From the NCBI RefSeq assembly GCF_900116445.1, contig NZ_FPBH01000001.1:1-64000 (forward strand): a DNA stretch of 64,000 nt. Direction: 5' to 3'. A model generated the notes under the pieces. That model saw only the letters and a program-made list of their open reading frames with translations, made no database searches and was not told the origin of the DNA. Source of the stretch: Paraburkholderia aspalathi (GTDB lineage: Bacteria > Pseudomonadota > Gammaproteobacteria > Burkholderiales > Burkholderiaceae). A program made the translations under genes and the position numbers. Positions 49,012-57,130 of this stretch are shown piece by piece. Numbering within the stretch: the first letter of the stretch is position 1; each line of letters opens with the position of its first letter.

Positions 49012-49722
49012 ATGCGTTCGACTTTCACTAAATGGCTCTTCATCGTCTACGTTCTCGGTAGCGGGACACTTTATTCAATGGCCATACTGCTCCTGTTCCC
49101 CTTCGTCGGCAGGGGTGGACGATACTGGTTGGCAAAACAATGGTGTCGTGCACTGGTGGCGGTGATGCGCTGGCTGCCGGGCGTTTCATGTTCGATAGAA
49201 GGGCTTGAACATCTTCCTGAAGGGCCGGCGATACTGCTGTGCCGTCACGAATCGACCTGGGAGACGCTCGCATTTCTTGCGCTCTTTCCACGGCGCATCA
49301 GTTTTGTTTTCAAGGAAGAGCTTCTTCGTATTCCTTTTTTTGGCTGGGTGCTGCGTGGCCTTGACATGGTCAGCCTGAACCGCGGCTCCGCTCGGCAGGC
49401 TCATCAGGCGGTGACGCAGGAAAGTGCTGAGAGGCTGACGAAGGGGGATGTCATCGTCATTTTCCCGGAGGGGACCCGGGTGCCACACGATGCCCCGTTG
49501 AGAATGACATCGGGCGGCGTGCGATTGGCTTGCGCGACTGGTGTGCCTGCTGTTCCGGTGGTGCTCAACGCGGGCAAAGTCTGGCCGGCGAAAGGCTGGC
49601 CCAGCGGCCGTGGACAAATTCGTGTGGTGGTCGGCCCGGCATTCTCTCCTCGGGACCTGTCACAGCAGGAACTGGGGCGAGCCGTCCACGAGTGGATGAA
49701 AGACGAATTGCTGCGGCTTTGA
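49012..49722 (+). CDS. plsC: 1-acyl-sn-glycerol-3-phosphate acyltransferase (PlsC)
   Basis: Inner-membrane acyltransferase that makes phosphatidic acid in phospholipid synthesis, 236 residues with an N-terminal membrane segment (FIVYVLGSGTLYSMAILLLF). Motif I is RHESTWE (H79, with E in place of the usual D of HX4D; I recall this variant as common in Betaproteobacteria) and motif III is FPEGTR. ATG 49012 removes a 58-codon extension with no ribosome site. Convergent with a patatin gene (42-base gap), both lipid-related. A second plsC elsewhere is likely. Confidence 0.9.
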   Translation: MRSTFTKWLFIVYVLGSGTLYSMAILLLFPFVGRGGRYWLAKQWCRALVAVMRWLPGVSCSIEGLEHLPEGPAILLCRHESTWETLAFLALFPRRISFVFKEELLRIPFFGWVLRGLDMVSLNRGSARQAHQAVTQESAERLTKGDVIVIFPEGTRVPHDAPLRMTSGGVRLACATGVPAVPVVLNAGKVWPAKGWPSGRGQIRVVVGPAFSPRDLSQQELGRAVHEWMKDELLRL

Positions 49723-49764
49723 TACCGCTCCAGTCCGACTGCAGGCTCGGTTTGTCGTGCTTCT

Positions 49765-50937
49765 TTAGTTATCTTTGGCCGCGTCCACGGAGCCCATCCG
49801 AAACACCGAGATCCCCTCCATAGGGTCCAGTGTTTCGCGCCAGGGTGCTCGCTCCAGCAAGCGGATCGTGTCTTCATAGCCCACGGCCCAGCGTCGCTCG
49901 ATGCCACTCGACGAAAAATCGATATCCCTGTTCAAATCGTCGTTGTCGAATGCCGGCGCGTCGAGTTCCAATACTTGCATCGTCGTGCCGCAGCCCCAGC
50001 CGAGGAGCGCCTGAACCTCCGGCGTATCGCGTTTCTCTTCAGGCACATGCTGACTGAGTTCGCGAATCACATGCCGCAGCCGGTGAATCTGCTTCTGTCG
50101 ATCGAGATGGCTTTCCGCGCGACTCGAATACTGAATATCGCGCTGCCTACTCATGACCTGCAGAATGGATTCGGGCTCCGGACCACTTGACGGCCACAAC
50201 TGCACCGAAAAAATCACCGAGCTGCAGCGTGGCCGATCGTCGAGCACGGCTTCAAGCGGCGTGTTCGAGTAGATGCCGCCGTCCCAGTACGATTCGCCTT
50301 CCAGTCGCACCGAAGGGAAGCCAGGTGGAAAAGCGGCGGATGCCATCACGTGCTCGACGTCCACCGGTGCATCGCGATTAGTGAAGTACCGCATACGTCC
50401 GCTGCAGACATTGACCGTGCCGACCGTCAGCCGCGTCGCCTTGCGATTCAGGTAGTCGAAGTCGATCAGCGAAGACAGGGTTTCACGCAGTGGCTCGGTC
50501 GAATAGAACGCAGCCCGCTCCGGCCCAACGCGCGCCTGAATATTCGCCCATGAGCCGGGTTGCGGGGTGAAGAACGACGGCACGCCTTGCGTGACGATCG
50601 CGAGATCACGTGACCAGTTGGCGAGCCCTGGCAACAGCCAGCTTGCCGCATCGACGCCACGGCGCGCCACGCCGTTCCAGAACTGGGTTAATCGCTCAAT
50701 ACGGTTCTCGGGCAGATTGCCCGCGATGATCGCGCCGTTTATCGCACCGATCGACGTGCCGATCACCCAGTCGGGTTTGACCTTGCGGTCATGCATCGCC
50801 TGATAGACACCGGCCTGGTACGCGCCGAGGGCGCCGCCTCCCTGAAAGACAAGAACAACCTGTCCGGGAATATCCGGTGCGGCCTCCGACTGGCCTGCCG
50901 CGTTAGCGTTGCGTTTGCCGTGCGTCTTGTTGCCCAT
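49765..50937 (-). CDS. Patatin-like phospholipase
   Basis: 390-residue serine hydrolase: oxyanion-hole motif FQGGGALGAYQAGV (residues 32-45), nucleophile Ser62 in GTSIGAINGA, and the catalytic aspartate in SYWDGGIYSNTPL. The C-terminal region (IERRWAVGYEDTIRLLERAP) belongs to the DUF3734 extension often joined to bacterial patatins. No signal peptide, so cytosolic or membrane-associated. ATG 50937 has GGGAGACCTGCA upstream; the frame to 51120 is unsupported. Substrate unknown; phospholipase or lipid acyl hydrolase is the family activity, and PHA depolymerase-like roles are known for some relatives. Confidence 0.9.
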   Translation of the reverse strand: MGNKTHGKRNANAAGQSEAAPDIPGQVVLVFQGGGALGAYQAGVYQAMHDRKVKPDWVIGTSIGAINGAIIAGNLPENRIERLTQFWNGVARRGVDAASWLLPGLANWSRDLAIVTQGVPSFFTPQPGSWANIQARVGPERAAFYSTEPLRETLSSLIDFDYLNRKATRLTVGTVNVCSGRMRYFTNRDAPVDVEHVMASAAFPPGFPSVRLEGESYWDGGIYSNTPLEAVLDDRPRCSSVIFSVQLWPSSGPEPESILQVMSRQRDIQYSSRAESHLDRQKQIHRLRHVIRELSQHVPEEKRDTPEVQALLGWGCGTTMQVLELDAPAFDNDDLNRDIDFSSSGIERRWAVGYEDTIRLLERAPWRETLDPMEGISVFRMGSVDAAKDN

Positions 50938-51076
50938 TGCAGGTCTCCCGGACCAATGCCGCGGTGCGGGTGATTTTGCCACGGGTGGGGTGGGCCTGGC
51001 GCTGCGGTTTTCCCTTGCTACCGTAGTGGGGAGCTTGCGGGGTTTCAGGACTCTGCTGCCTGAAAGGCATCCAGCT

Positions 51077-52453
51077 TTATTGTCTGGGCGTGACGGACTG
51101 GACCCGATTGCGTCCTGCACGTTTCGCGTCGTAGAGCGCCGCGTCCGCCGCCTGAACGAGTGCGTTGGGTGTGTTCAGCGTGCTCAGTGTGCTCTGCTCG
51201 TTCGTCGCGCACCCGGCACTGATGGTGACCTGACCGCCAGGTATTGGCGCTGTCAGGCCCAACTGCATGATGGCGAGCCGGGCCTGCTCGGCAATGACCG
51301 ATGCTTCTTCCGATCCCGTGTTGGGTAACACCACGGCGAACTCTTCGCCGCCGTAACGGGCGACGAAATCGCTCGAGCGGCGTGCTGTCCCTGCTAGCGC
51401 TTTCGCAATTGCGCTGAGGCAAACGTCGCCGCGAAGATGACCAAAGGCGTCGTTGTAATCCTTGAAATTGTCGACATCGATCATGACGAGCGAGAGCGGC
51501 TGACCGTTGCGCGCGGCACGTTCGAATTCCCTGCGAAACTGGTCGTCAAAGTAGCTACGGTTATAAACGCGCGTCAGGGCGTCGCGTGTGGACGTATGCA
51601 GAAGCGAAGCGTGCGCCTCGGACAATTCGCGGTAGAGCACGGTCACTTCCCAGACCAGCACGCATACCAGCACGCCGGGCGCCAGCATGCTGAAAACCCG
51701 CGCGACGTACCAGCCAAGCGTGAACTGAACCATGCTCAACAGATTCAGACTGGCGTCCGCAAGGGAGGCGAGCAGGGCAATGGCGATCCACAGATCGAGC
51801 ACGGTCCGCAGGCGCCCTTTGAACAGGACCACGGCGATCGCGAGCGCATCGAGCGCGCAGATGACAAGTCCGGTGCGGCCGCCTAAAAGCGCGTTCGTCT
51901 CGGAAGCCGTATGAAAAGGCGCGGACAGGTTCGCATGAATGGCGAATACGCCAAGCGCTGCGGCAAGCGCAGTGGGAACGCCGATTAACGCCCAGGTCCA
52001 GACATCGATGCGAGGCAGCCGGATCGGCTTGCTCGGGAGGCGGTCGCGGATGAGCGCGGCCAGAATGACGAGCAGCGGAAATCCTGCATGCCAGAAAACC
52101 CACATCCACGCCGCACTCTGAGGGCCTGCACCGAACAGGCCGGTGCGCGTGAAAACGCCTGGGAACATCAGCAGTTGCAAAGCGACGGTAATCGCCGTGA
52201 ACGCATACGCGCCGCCCAGCGCGCCGAGCATGGGTTGTTGCGTCACGCTGAAGCGGGCGCCAAGAAGAAACGCGGCGATTCCCGACGTGGTGAACACCGT
52301 GAGCGCACACATCGGCATGAAAGGCGTGATTGCCGGCAACGGCTGGTGCGCACGCTGACCGGCAATCGCGAATATGAGCAGAACGAGCAACGCACATGTA
52401 CCTGCAAGAACGGCCTGTTTGCGTGTCGCGGGCCCTATAAGCAAGCTGTCCAT
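51077..52453 (-). CDS. Membrane diguanylate cyclase (MASE4-GGDEF)
   Basis: 458-residue protein with about eight N-terminal membrane helices (MASE4-like sensor, residues about 10-275) and a C-terminal GGDEF domain (about 290-455). The active site is intact as RYGGEEFAVVLP, with DNFKDYNDAFGHLRGD, so it should make c-di-GMP. An RxxD I-site is not evident. The ATG at 52453 has only a weak AGG site; the frame to 52534 is longer without a better start. Ligand unknown. Confidence 0.9.
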   Translation of the reverse strand: MDSLLIGPATRKQAVLAGTCALLVLLIFAIAGQRAHQPLPAITPFMPMCALTVFTTSGIAAFLLGARFSVTQQPMLGALGGAYAFTAITVALQLLMFPGVFTRTGLFGAGPQSAAWMWVFWHAGFPLLVILAALIRDRLPSKPIRLPRIDVWTWALIGVPTALAAALGVFAIHANLSAPFHTASETNALLGGRTGLVICALDALAIAVVLFKGRLRTVLDLWIAIALLASLADASLNLLSMVQFTLGWYVARVFSMLAPGVLVCVLVWEVTVLYRELSEAHASLLHTSTRDALTRVYNRSYFDDQFRREFERAARNGQPLSLVMIDVDNFKDYNDAFGHLRGDVCLSAIAKALAGTARRSSDFVARYGGEEFAVVLPNTGSEEASVIAEQARLAIMQLGLTAPIPGGQVTISAGCATNEQSTLSTLNTPNALVQAADAALYDAKRAGRNRVQSVTPRQ

Positions 52454-52647
52454 TCTGACCTGGTCGGTTGGTGTTCTGGTCGTCTCAGTGCATTCGTGTC
52501 GCCAAAGGCACAACGCATATGCCGTGCCCGACAATACATCGCGGAGTTTTTTATGGACCGCGTTGATGCTTTGCCGGCAACGCGCGATGGAGCGCCGCAG
52601 CCGGTCGGAACCTATTGTCCTACAGATCGGCCCCGATAATCGAGTTG

Positions 52648-53109
52648 TCAGCGTTCGCGATAGTGCTCGGCCATATGGTCGACGAAAGCTCGCACCTTGG
52701 GCGCTACGTGCCGTGTTTGCGGGTAAAGGGCGTAATAGTGTCGCGTGCCGAGGGAGTAACCGGGCAGGAGGTGGACGAGGTGGCCGCGAGCCAGATCGGT
52801 CTGAACGGTGTGCCGAGTGAACGCGGCGATGCCCGCACCTGCCAGGGCGGCGGAGTAAAGCGCGGTGATCGCGTCGAATGTGAGGCGGCCGTTCAGTTCG
52901 ACGTGGGCCGCGAAGTAGCGCTCGCCCGCAGCGGTGAGCGCAAATCGCCGCCTGTTACGGTTGATCAACTGGACACCGAGCGTGGCTTCGAGTTGCTTCA
53001 GTTGGCGCGATATGGTCGAGTGAGAAGTGCCGAGCCGTTCGGCGGCAGCAGAAAAACCTTTGGCATCCACGATGCTGCGGAAGACCCGCATGGCGAGCAG
53101 TTGATCCAT
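52648..53109 (-). pseudogene. LysR-family regulator with internal deletion
   Basis: The 153-codon frame joins a complete LysR DNA-binding domain (MDQLLAMRVFRSIVDAKGFS, GTSHSTISRQLKQLEATLGV) directly to the last part of a LysR effector domain (GRLTFDAITALYSAALAGAG, LLPGYSLGTRHYYALYPQTR). About 130-140 residues that normally lie between are missing. The junction is near residue 70 (ERYFAAHVELNG), about position 52895. Reading frame is preserved, so a stable truncated DNA-binding protein could be made, but normal effector sensing is lost. The intact paralog at 53215 is unrelated. Confidence 0.8.
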
Positions 53110-53174
53110 GACTGGAAAGGAACGAAGTCTAGGGGCCGCAGGGTGTCGCTACAACGCCGTGTGCATCACAAGTT

Positions 53175-53193
53175 CTGTGCATGATGTGCACAG
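53175..53193. promoter_or_regulatory. Inverted repeat between LysR genes
   Basis: CTGTGCA-TGATG-TGCACAG, a perfect 7-base inverted repeat, lies between the LysR gene at 53215 and the truncated one at 52648. Operator or terminator role is unknown. Confidence 0.35.
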
Positions 53194-53214
53194 TGTCGAC
53201 GGTATCAGCGCACT

Positions 53215-54102
53215 CTACCGAAGCCCCAGCGCCAACTCCACAAACTGCATCGCCCGCGCGTTGGCGTCACCACGACGATGAGCGATGTACAGCGTCGTGA
53301 TGGTGTCCGTCTCGTCCAGCGCTCTGAACACCACCCCCGGCACTGCGATGGTCTGCAGTGTCGAGGGCACGAGCGCAATACCGAGCCCGGTAGCGGTCAG
53401 CCCGATCAGGGTGGATGCCTGCTGGGCCTCCTGCACGACCTGAGGTTCGAAGCCACGCTTCGCACACAACGCGATAATCTTTTCGTGGACCGCGACCCCC
53501 GCTTGCCGCGGATAGGCGATGAACGGCTCATCGCGCAGATCCTTCACCTTGATCGACGCGGCTTTGGCGAGCCGATGCCGCGCATGCATGGCGAGCACGA
53601 GCGGCTCTTCCATCAACGGCGTGAACACCAGATCGGTAGGGGGCACGCTTTCGGGCATCCGCAACAAACCGACGTCGATTTCGCGCTGCTCGATCGCCTC
53701 GATCTGCCGCGACGACGACAACTCCAGCAGCGTGATATTGACCTTCGGACGCTGCGTCCGGTACGCATGAATCAGCTTGGGAAAAAACGGCGATAGCGTC
53801 GAAGCATTGGTAAAGCCGACTCGCAAACGCCCGACGTCGCCGCTCACGGTCTCCCAGACGCTTTCCTTCGCGTGTTCGATCCGCGCGAGGATCGCCCGGG
53901 CGTCGTCCAACAAGGCCAACCCCGCCTCGGTCAGCGCGACCGAGCGGCGCGTGCGGTGGAAGAGCCGCGCGCCCAGTTCCGTCTCCAGCGACTGGATCGC
54001 GAGGCTCAGCGGCGCCTGCGTAATGCCCAGCCGCTCGGCGCTGCGGCGGAAATGCAGCTCCTGCGCCAGCACCACGAAAAATTCCAGATGACGGATATTC
54101 AT
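53215..54102 (-). CDS. LysR-family regulator of the catabolic module
   Basis: 295-residue LysR protein with HTH at about 1-60 (MNIRHLEFFVVLAQELHFRR, RLGITQAPLSLAIQSLETEL) and effector-binding domain at about 90-290 (RLRVGFTNASTLSPFFPKLI, PFIAYPRQAGVAVHEKIIAL). Divergent from the aldolase gene at 54201 over 98 bases containing two tandem palindromes, one of which overlaps its own start codon. It most likely controls the whole 54201-62491 block and represses itself; that is inferred from layout. Confidence 0.92.
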   Translation of the reverse strand: MNIRHLEFFVVLAQELHFRRSAERLGITQAPLSLAIQSLETELGARLFHRTRRSVALTEAGLALLDDARAILARIEHAKESVWETVSGDVGRLRVGFTNASTLSPFFPKLIHAYRTQRPKVNITLLELSSSRQIEAIEQREIDVGLLRMPESVPPTDLVFTPLMEEPLVLAMHARHRLAKAASIKVKDLRDEPFIAYPRQAGVAVHEKIIALCAKRGFEPQVVQEAQQASTLIGLTATGLGIALVPSTLQTIAVPGVVFRALDETDTITTLYIAHRRGDANARAMQFVELALGLR

Positions 54103-54148
54103 TGATTTGCTCTGTAAATCAATAACCTTGATTTGGAGAATAAATCAA
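54101..54148. promoter_or_regulatory. Two tandem TTGATTT-N7-AAATCAA operators
   Basis: First copy TTGATTT-GCTCTGT-AAATCAA at 54102-54122 (flanking A and T extend the pairing to 54101 and 54123). Second copy TTGATTT-GGAGAAT-AAATCAA at 54128-54148, 26 bases downstream. Both are perfect inverted repeats with the same seven-base spacer length. The first overlaps the LysR start codon; the second precedes the aldolase gene. Binding by the adjacent LysR protein is expected. Confidence 0.75.
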
Positions 54149-54200
54149 AACTGTTTCCCGGGCGATACTGTTTTCCACTTACTCAAACGACGGAGACAGC

Positions 54201-54977
54201 ATGAACGGTGCGGAACTGGTCGAACGCCTGCGAGCGCGACACAAGATCATTGCGCTGGGAATTCGCGCTTCGCGCACAACGGATGCGGTGCGCTGGGCCA
54301 AAGCGGCCGGCTACGACACGATCTGGGTCGATATGGAACACAGCTCGTTGCCGGTCGATACCGTGTCGCAACTGTGCTCATGCGCGGTCGACCTCGGCCT
54401 GATGCCGTGGGTGCGCGTGCCGGAACGCGACTACGGCACGATCAACCGCGTGCTGGACGGCGGCGCGCTCGGCATCATCGTGCCGCGTGTGGAAACCGCC
54501 GAGCAGGCGCGCGACGCGGTGATCGCCACGCGCTTTCCGCCGCTCGGCCAGCGCTCGCAACTGGCGACGCTGCCCTACGTCAACTTCGAAAAACTTCCCG
54601 CTCGCGAACTCAACCGCCGTCTCAATGACGCGACCGTGCTCAAGGTGCTGATCGAAAGCCGCGCCGGCGTCGAAGCGGCCGATGCGATCGCGGCGATCGA
54701 AGGCGTCGACGTGCTCGCGCTCGGTTGCAACGATCTCTCCGCCGATCTGGGCCATACCGGTGAATCGGCGCATCCAGAGGTCGTAGCTGCATGCCGCAAG
54801 GTGATCGCGGCGGCGCAGCGTCACGGCAAGGTGGTGATCGTGGGCGGCATGCCCGAGTGCGAGGCGCTCAATGAATTGCGCCGCGAGGGCGCCGCACCGT
54901 TTGTCTTTGCCGGCATCGACAGCGATGTTTATCTGGCGGCGCTGCGTGAACGCGTCGAACAGGCACGTCAACTTTAA
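54201..54977 (+). CDS. HpcH/HpaI-family aldolase
   Basis: Class II metal-dependent pyruvate aldolase, 258 residues. Characteristic segments: YDTIWVDMEHSSLPVDTVSQ, PWVRVPERDYGTINRVLDGG, GIIVPRVETAEQARDAV, and LKVLIESRAGVEAADAIA containing the metal-binding glutamate. These enzymes cleave 4-hydroxy-2-oxo acids such as 2-keto-3-deoxy compounds. The start ATG lies downstream of the operator and is preceded by CGGAGACAGC. First gene of a catabolic series; its substrate cannot be read from sequence. Confidence 0.9.
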   Translation: MNGAELVERLRARHKIIALGIRASRTTDAVRWAKAAGYDTIWVDMEHSSLPVDTVSQLCSCAVDLGLMPWVRVPERDYGTINRVLDGGALGIIVPRVETAEQARDAVIATRFPPLGQRSQLATLPYVNFEKLPARELNRRLNDATVLKVLIESRAGVEAADAIAAIEGVDVLALGCNDLSADLGHTGESAHPEVVAACRKVIAAAQRHGKVVIVGGMPECEALNELRREGAAPFVFAGIDSDVYLAALRERVEQARQL

Positions 54978-54999
54978 TTCGAACTTCCACTTTCAGATC

Positions 55000-55878
55000 A
55001 TGGCAGAAACCCCGCTGATTTCCACGCCGATGCGTGACTATGAAACCCTGTCGCGCCCCTCGTTCACGATGCCGCCGCTTGCCTGCGACGCGCACATGCA
55101 CGTGTTCGGTTCCGAAGACAAATATCCGAAGGTCGAGCATCCGCATTACACGCTGCCGGACGGTAAGCTCTCGCACTATCTGCAGATGATGAGCGTGCTG
55201 CACCTGAAGCGTTTCGTGATCGTGCAGCCGAGTTTTTACGGTACCGACAACCGGTGCCTGATCGATGCGCTGCACGTGGCGGGTTCGATTGCGCGCGGTG
55301 TCGTGATGATCGAGGAGAACACGGACGCGGCCACGCTGGATAGCTTCCGTCAGTCCGGCGTTCGCGCGGTGCGTCTTGATCTGTTTGCGCGTTCCGGCCT
55401 GCCGACCGTCGAGATCCAGCAGTACATCACGCGCATGGCGCGCCTGTGCGCGAGCCTCGGCTGGCACGTGCAGTTCTATGCGCCGGGCTGGGTTGTGCGC
55501 AATCTGATTCCGTTTCTTGCCGATGTGCAGACGGATTTCGTCATCGATCACATGGGCTACATGCTCGAAGAAGACGGCCTCACGCAGGCGGATTTCGACC
55601 GTCTCCTCAGCTTGCTGAAGGACGGCAACTGCTGGCTTAAACTCAGTGCGCCGTATCGGATCGCCAAACATCGCGGCTATGAAGCCGTGGCGCCGATGGC
55701 CGAGGCGATCATCAAGGCGGCGCCGCAAAAAGTGATCTGGGGTTCGGACTGGCCGCACATTCCCGATTCGACGCGCGACACCGGCGAATTGCTGAATCTG
55801 CTCGGCGCATGGACCGACGATCCGGTGGTGCACAAGATGATTCTGTCCGACAATCCCGCACGCTTGTTCGACTACTGA
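55000..55878 (+). CDS. TIM-barrel metal-dependent hydrolase (LigI-like)
   Basis: 292-residue amidohydrolase-superfamily enzyme. Metal ligands are in ACDAHMHVFG (H32, H34), later FVIDHMG and GSDWPH (aspartate), the pattern of 2-pyrone-4,6-dicarboxylate lactonase and sulfomuconolactone hydrolase. It would hydrolyse a lactone or decarboxylate a cyclic acid; the substrate is unknown. ATG 55000 removes an extension that overlaps the aldolase gene; no strong ribosome site. It follows the aldolase by 22 bases. Confidence 0.88.
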   Translation: MAETPLISTPMRDYETLSRPSFTMPPLACDAHMHVFGSEDKYPKVEHPHYTLPDGKLSHYLQMMSVLHLKRFVIVQPSFYGTDNRCLIDALHVAGSIARGVVMIEENTDAATLDSFRQSGVRAVRLDLFARSGLPTVEIQQYITRMARLCASLGWHVQFYAPGWVVRNLIPFLADVQTDFVIDHMGYMLEEDGLTQADFDRLLSLLKDGNCWLKLSAPYRIAKHRGYEAVAPMAEAIIKAAPQKVIWGSDWPHIPDSTRDTGELLNLLGAWTDDPVVHKMILSDNPARLFDY

Positions 55879-55895
55879 GGCAATCCACACCCACT

Positions 55896-57047
55896 ATGTC
55901 CTACCAACCCAACGCAGCGTTTGCCGGTCTCTTTCGCGCGTTCACGTCGGACCCGCAGAGCATTGGCATCCATCTGACGCAGCAGATGGCGCAGCTGCAG
56001 GCGGACGATCCAATGCTGGTGTCGACCGGCAGCGATATCGTGCTGTTTCCCGGCGCGGGGCGTGCGCCGTCGATCGAGAGTTTTCGTAAATCGACGCGTG
56101 GCTTCATCGAGTTGACGGCGGTATCGCATTTGCCGCTGGCGCTGGCTTATCTTGCGCGAATGCGTGAACTGTCGCCGCACGACAATGCGTGGCAACGCGA
56201 CGCGTCGAACCTGCGTAGTCATGCCGAGGCAACGCGCGCGGCGAACTCGCTCGCGTTGTGGCGCGATCAAGTCGCGGTCGCCAGCTTTGCGGGCCACGAG
56301 CAGAAGATCGCCGATCTCGTCGACTACACCTGCGGCGTGACGATCGATCTGCTCGATCGGATCGAGAAAGATCACTCGCTGCTGAGCTTCGAACGTCTGA
56401 ACGAAGAGTACTTCGCCGCGCCGTCCACGAGTGCGTTGCCGGTGCCGATGAACGACGTGATGTTCGCGACTTTCGGGCTGGCGTTTCTCGACATCGTCTA
56501 CCGCATCGGCAACTGGTTTCGCGCACAAGCAATCGACTGGAACCGTCTGATGTTCCTCGTCAGCGGACAGTCGGGCCGGCCGACCGCCGGTGTGAGCTGG
56601 GCGTCGAACAACATCTGCTATCTGGTGTGGTGCGCGTCGGATCGCGTGCTGTTGCCGGAGCGTGTGCTCATCGCACCGCATGCGCCGTCGTTCTCGGTCG
56701 CCGAATTGCCGGACGCCGCGGGCATGGCGGAATTGGAGCGCACCTATCGGGCGTTGTGGCTGAACACCCGTTCGAGTATCGATGTCGCGCGCTTGCTGTT
56801 TCCCGGGCAGCGGCCGTTTCACTTCGATCCGGTGCCGGCCGGCGGCATGCCGCCCATCACCTCGATCGACGACCGCGATGCGACCACGGCGCGCCTGCGC
56901 CGCATCATGGAAGATCCGACGCAATTGTTGTCGAACTGTGTCGCCGACTACATCGTCGATCAGTTGTACAGCAATGGCAATCAGCCGCAAAGGGTTGCGA
57001 TTCCTGGCTTTACGAATGTGACTTTCCCGAGCGCCCTGCAGTCGTAA
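55896..57047 (+). CDS. Unrecognised 383-residue protein of the catabolic operon
   Basis: No family was recognised. The protein is soluble by composition, mixed alpha/beta, with segments AGLFRAFTSDPQSIGIHLTQ, LVDYTCGVTIDLLDRIEKDH, WNRLMFLVSGQSGRPTAGVS and VADYIVDQLYSNGNQPQRVA. There is no signal peptide. Position between a hydrolase and a transporter in an operon suggests a catabolic enzyme; no catalytic motif identifies it. ATG 55896 begins 17 bases after the hydrolase stop; the frame to 55809 overlaps that gene and is rejected. A heme or metal site cannot be read from the sequence. Confidence 0.75.
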   Translation: MSYQPNAAFAGLFRAFTSDPQSIGIHLTQQMAQLQADDPMLVSTGSDIVLFPGAGRAPSIESFRKSTRGFIELTAVSHLPLALAYLARMRELSPHDNAWQRDASNLRSHAEATRAANSLALWRDQVAVASFAGHEQKIADLVDYTCGVTIDLLDRIEKDHSLLSFERLNEEYFAAPSTSALPVPMNDVMFATFGLAFLDIVYRIGNWFRAQAIDWNRLMFLVSGQSGRPTAGVSWASNNICYLVWCASDRVLLPERVLIAPHAPSFSVAELPDAAGMAELERTYRALWLNTRSSIDVARLLFPGQRPFHFDPVPAGGMPPITSIDDRDATTARLRRIMEDPTQLLSNCVADYIVDQLYSNGNQPQRVAIPGFTNVTFPSALQS

Positions 57048-57130
57048 CGACGGACGCCGGACTCATACCCGCGCGTAAGGGCAGCCGCGCGGGCCATAAC
57101 AAAATGCCCTTGATGAAGGAGACAGGCTTC

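Noticed and set aside
56258..57130. Long N-terminal extension of the MFS frame
   Set aside because: Overlaps the 383-residue gene entirely; the MFS start at 57131 has its own AAGGAG.
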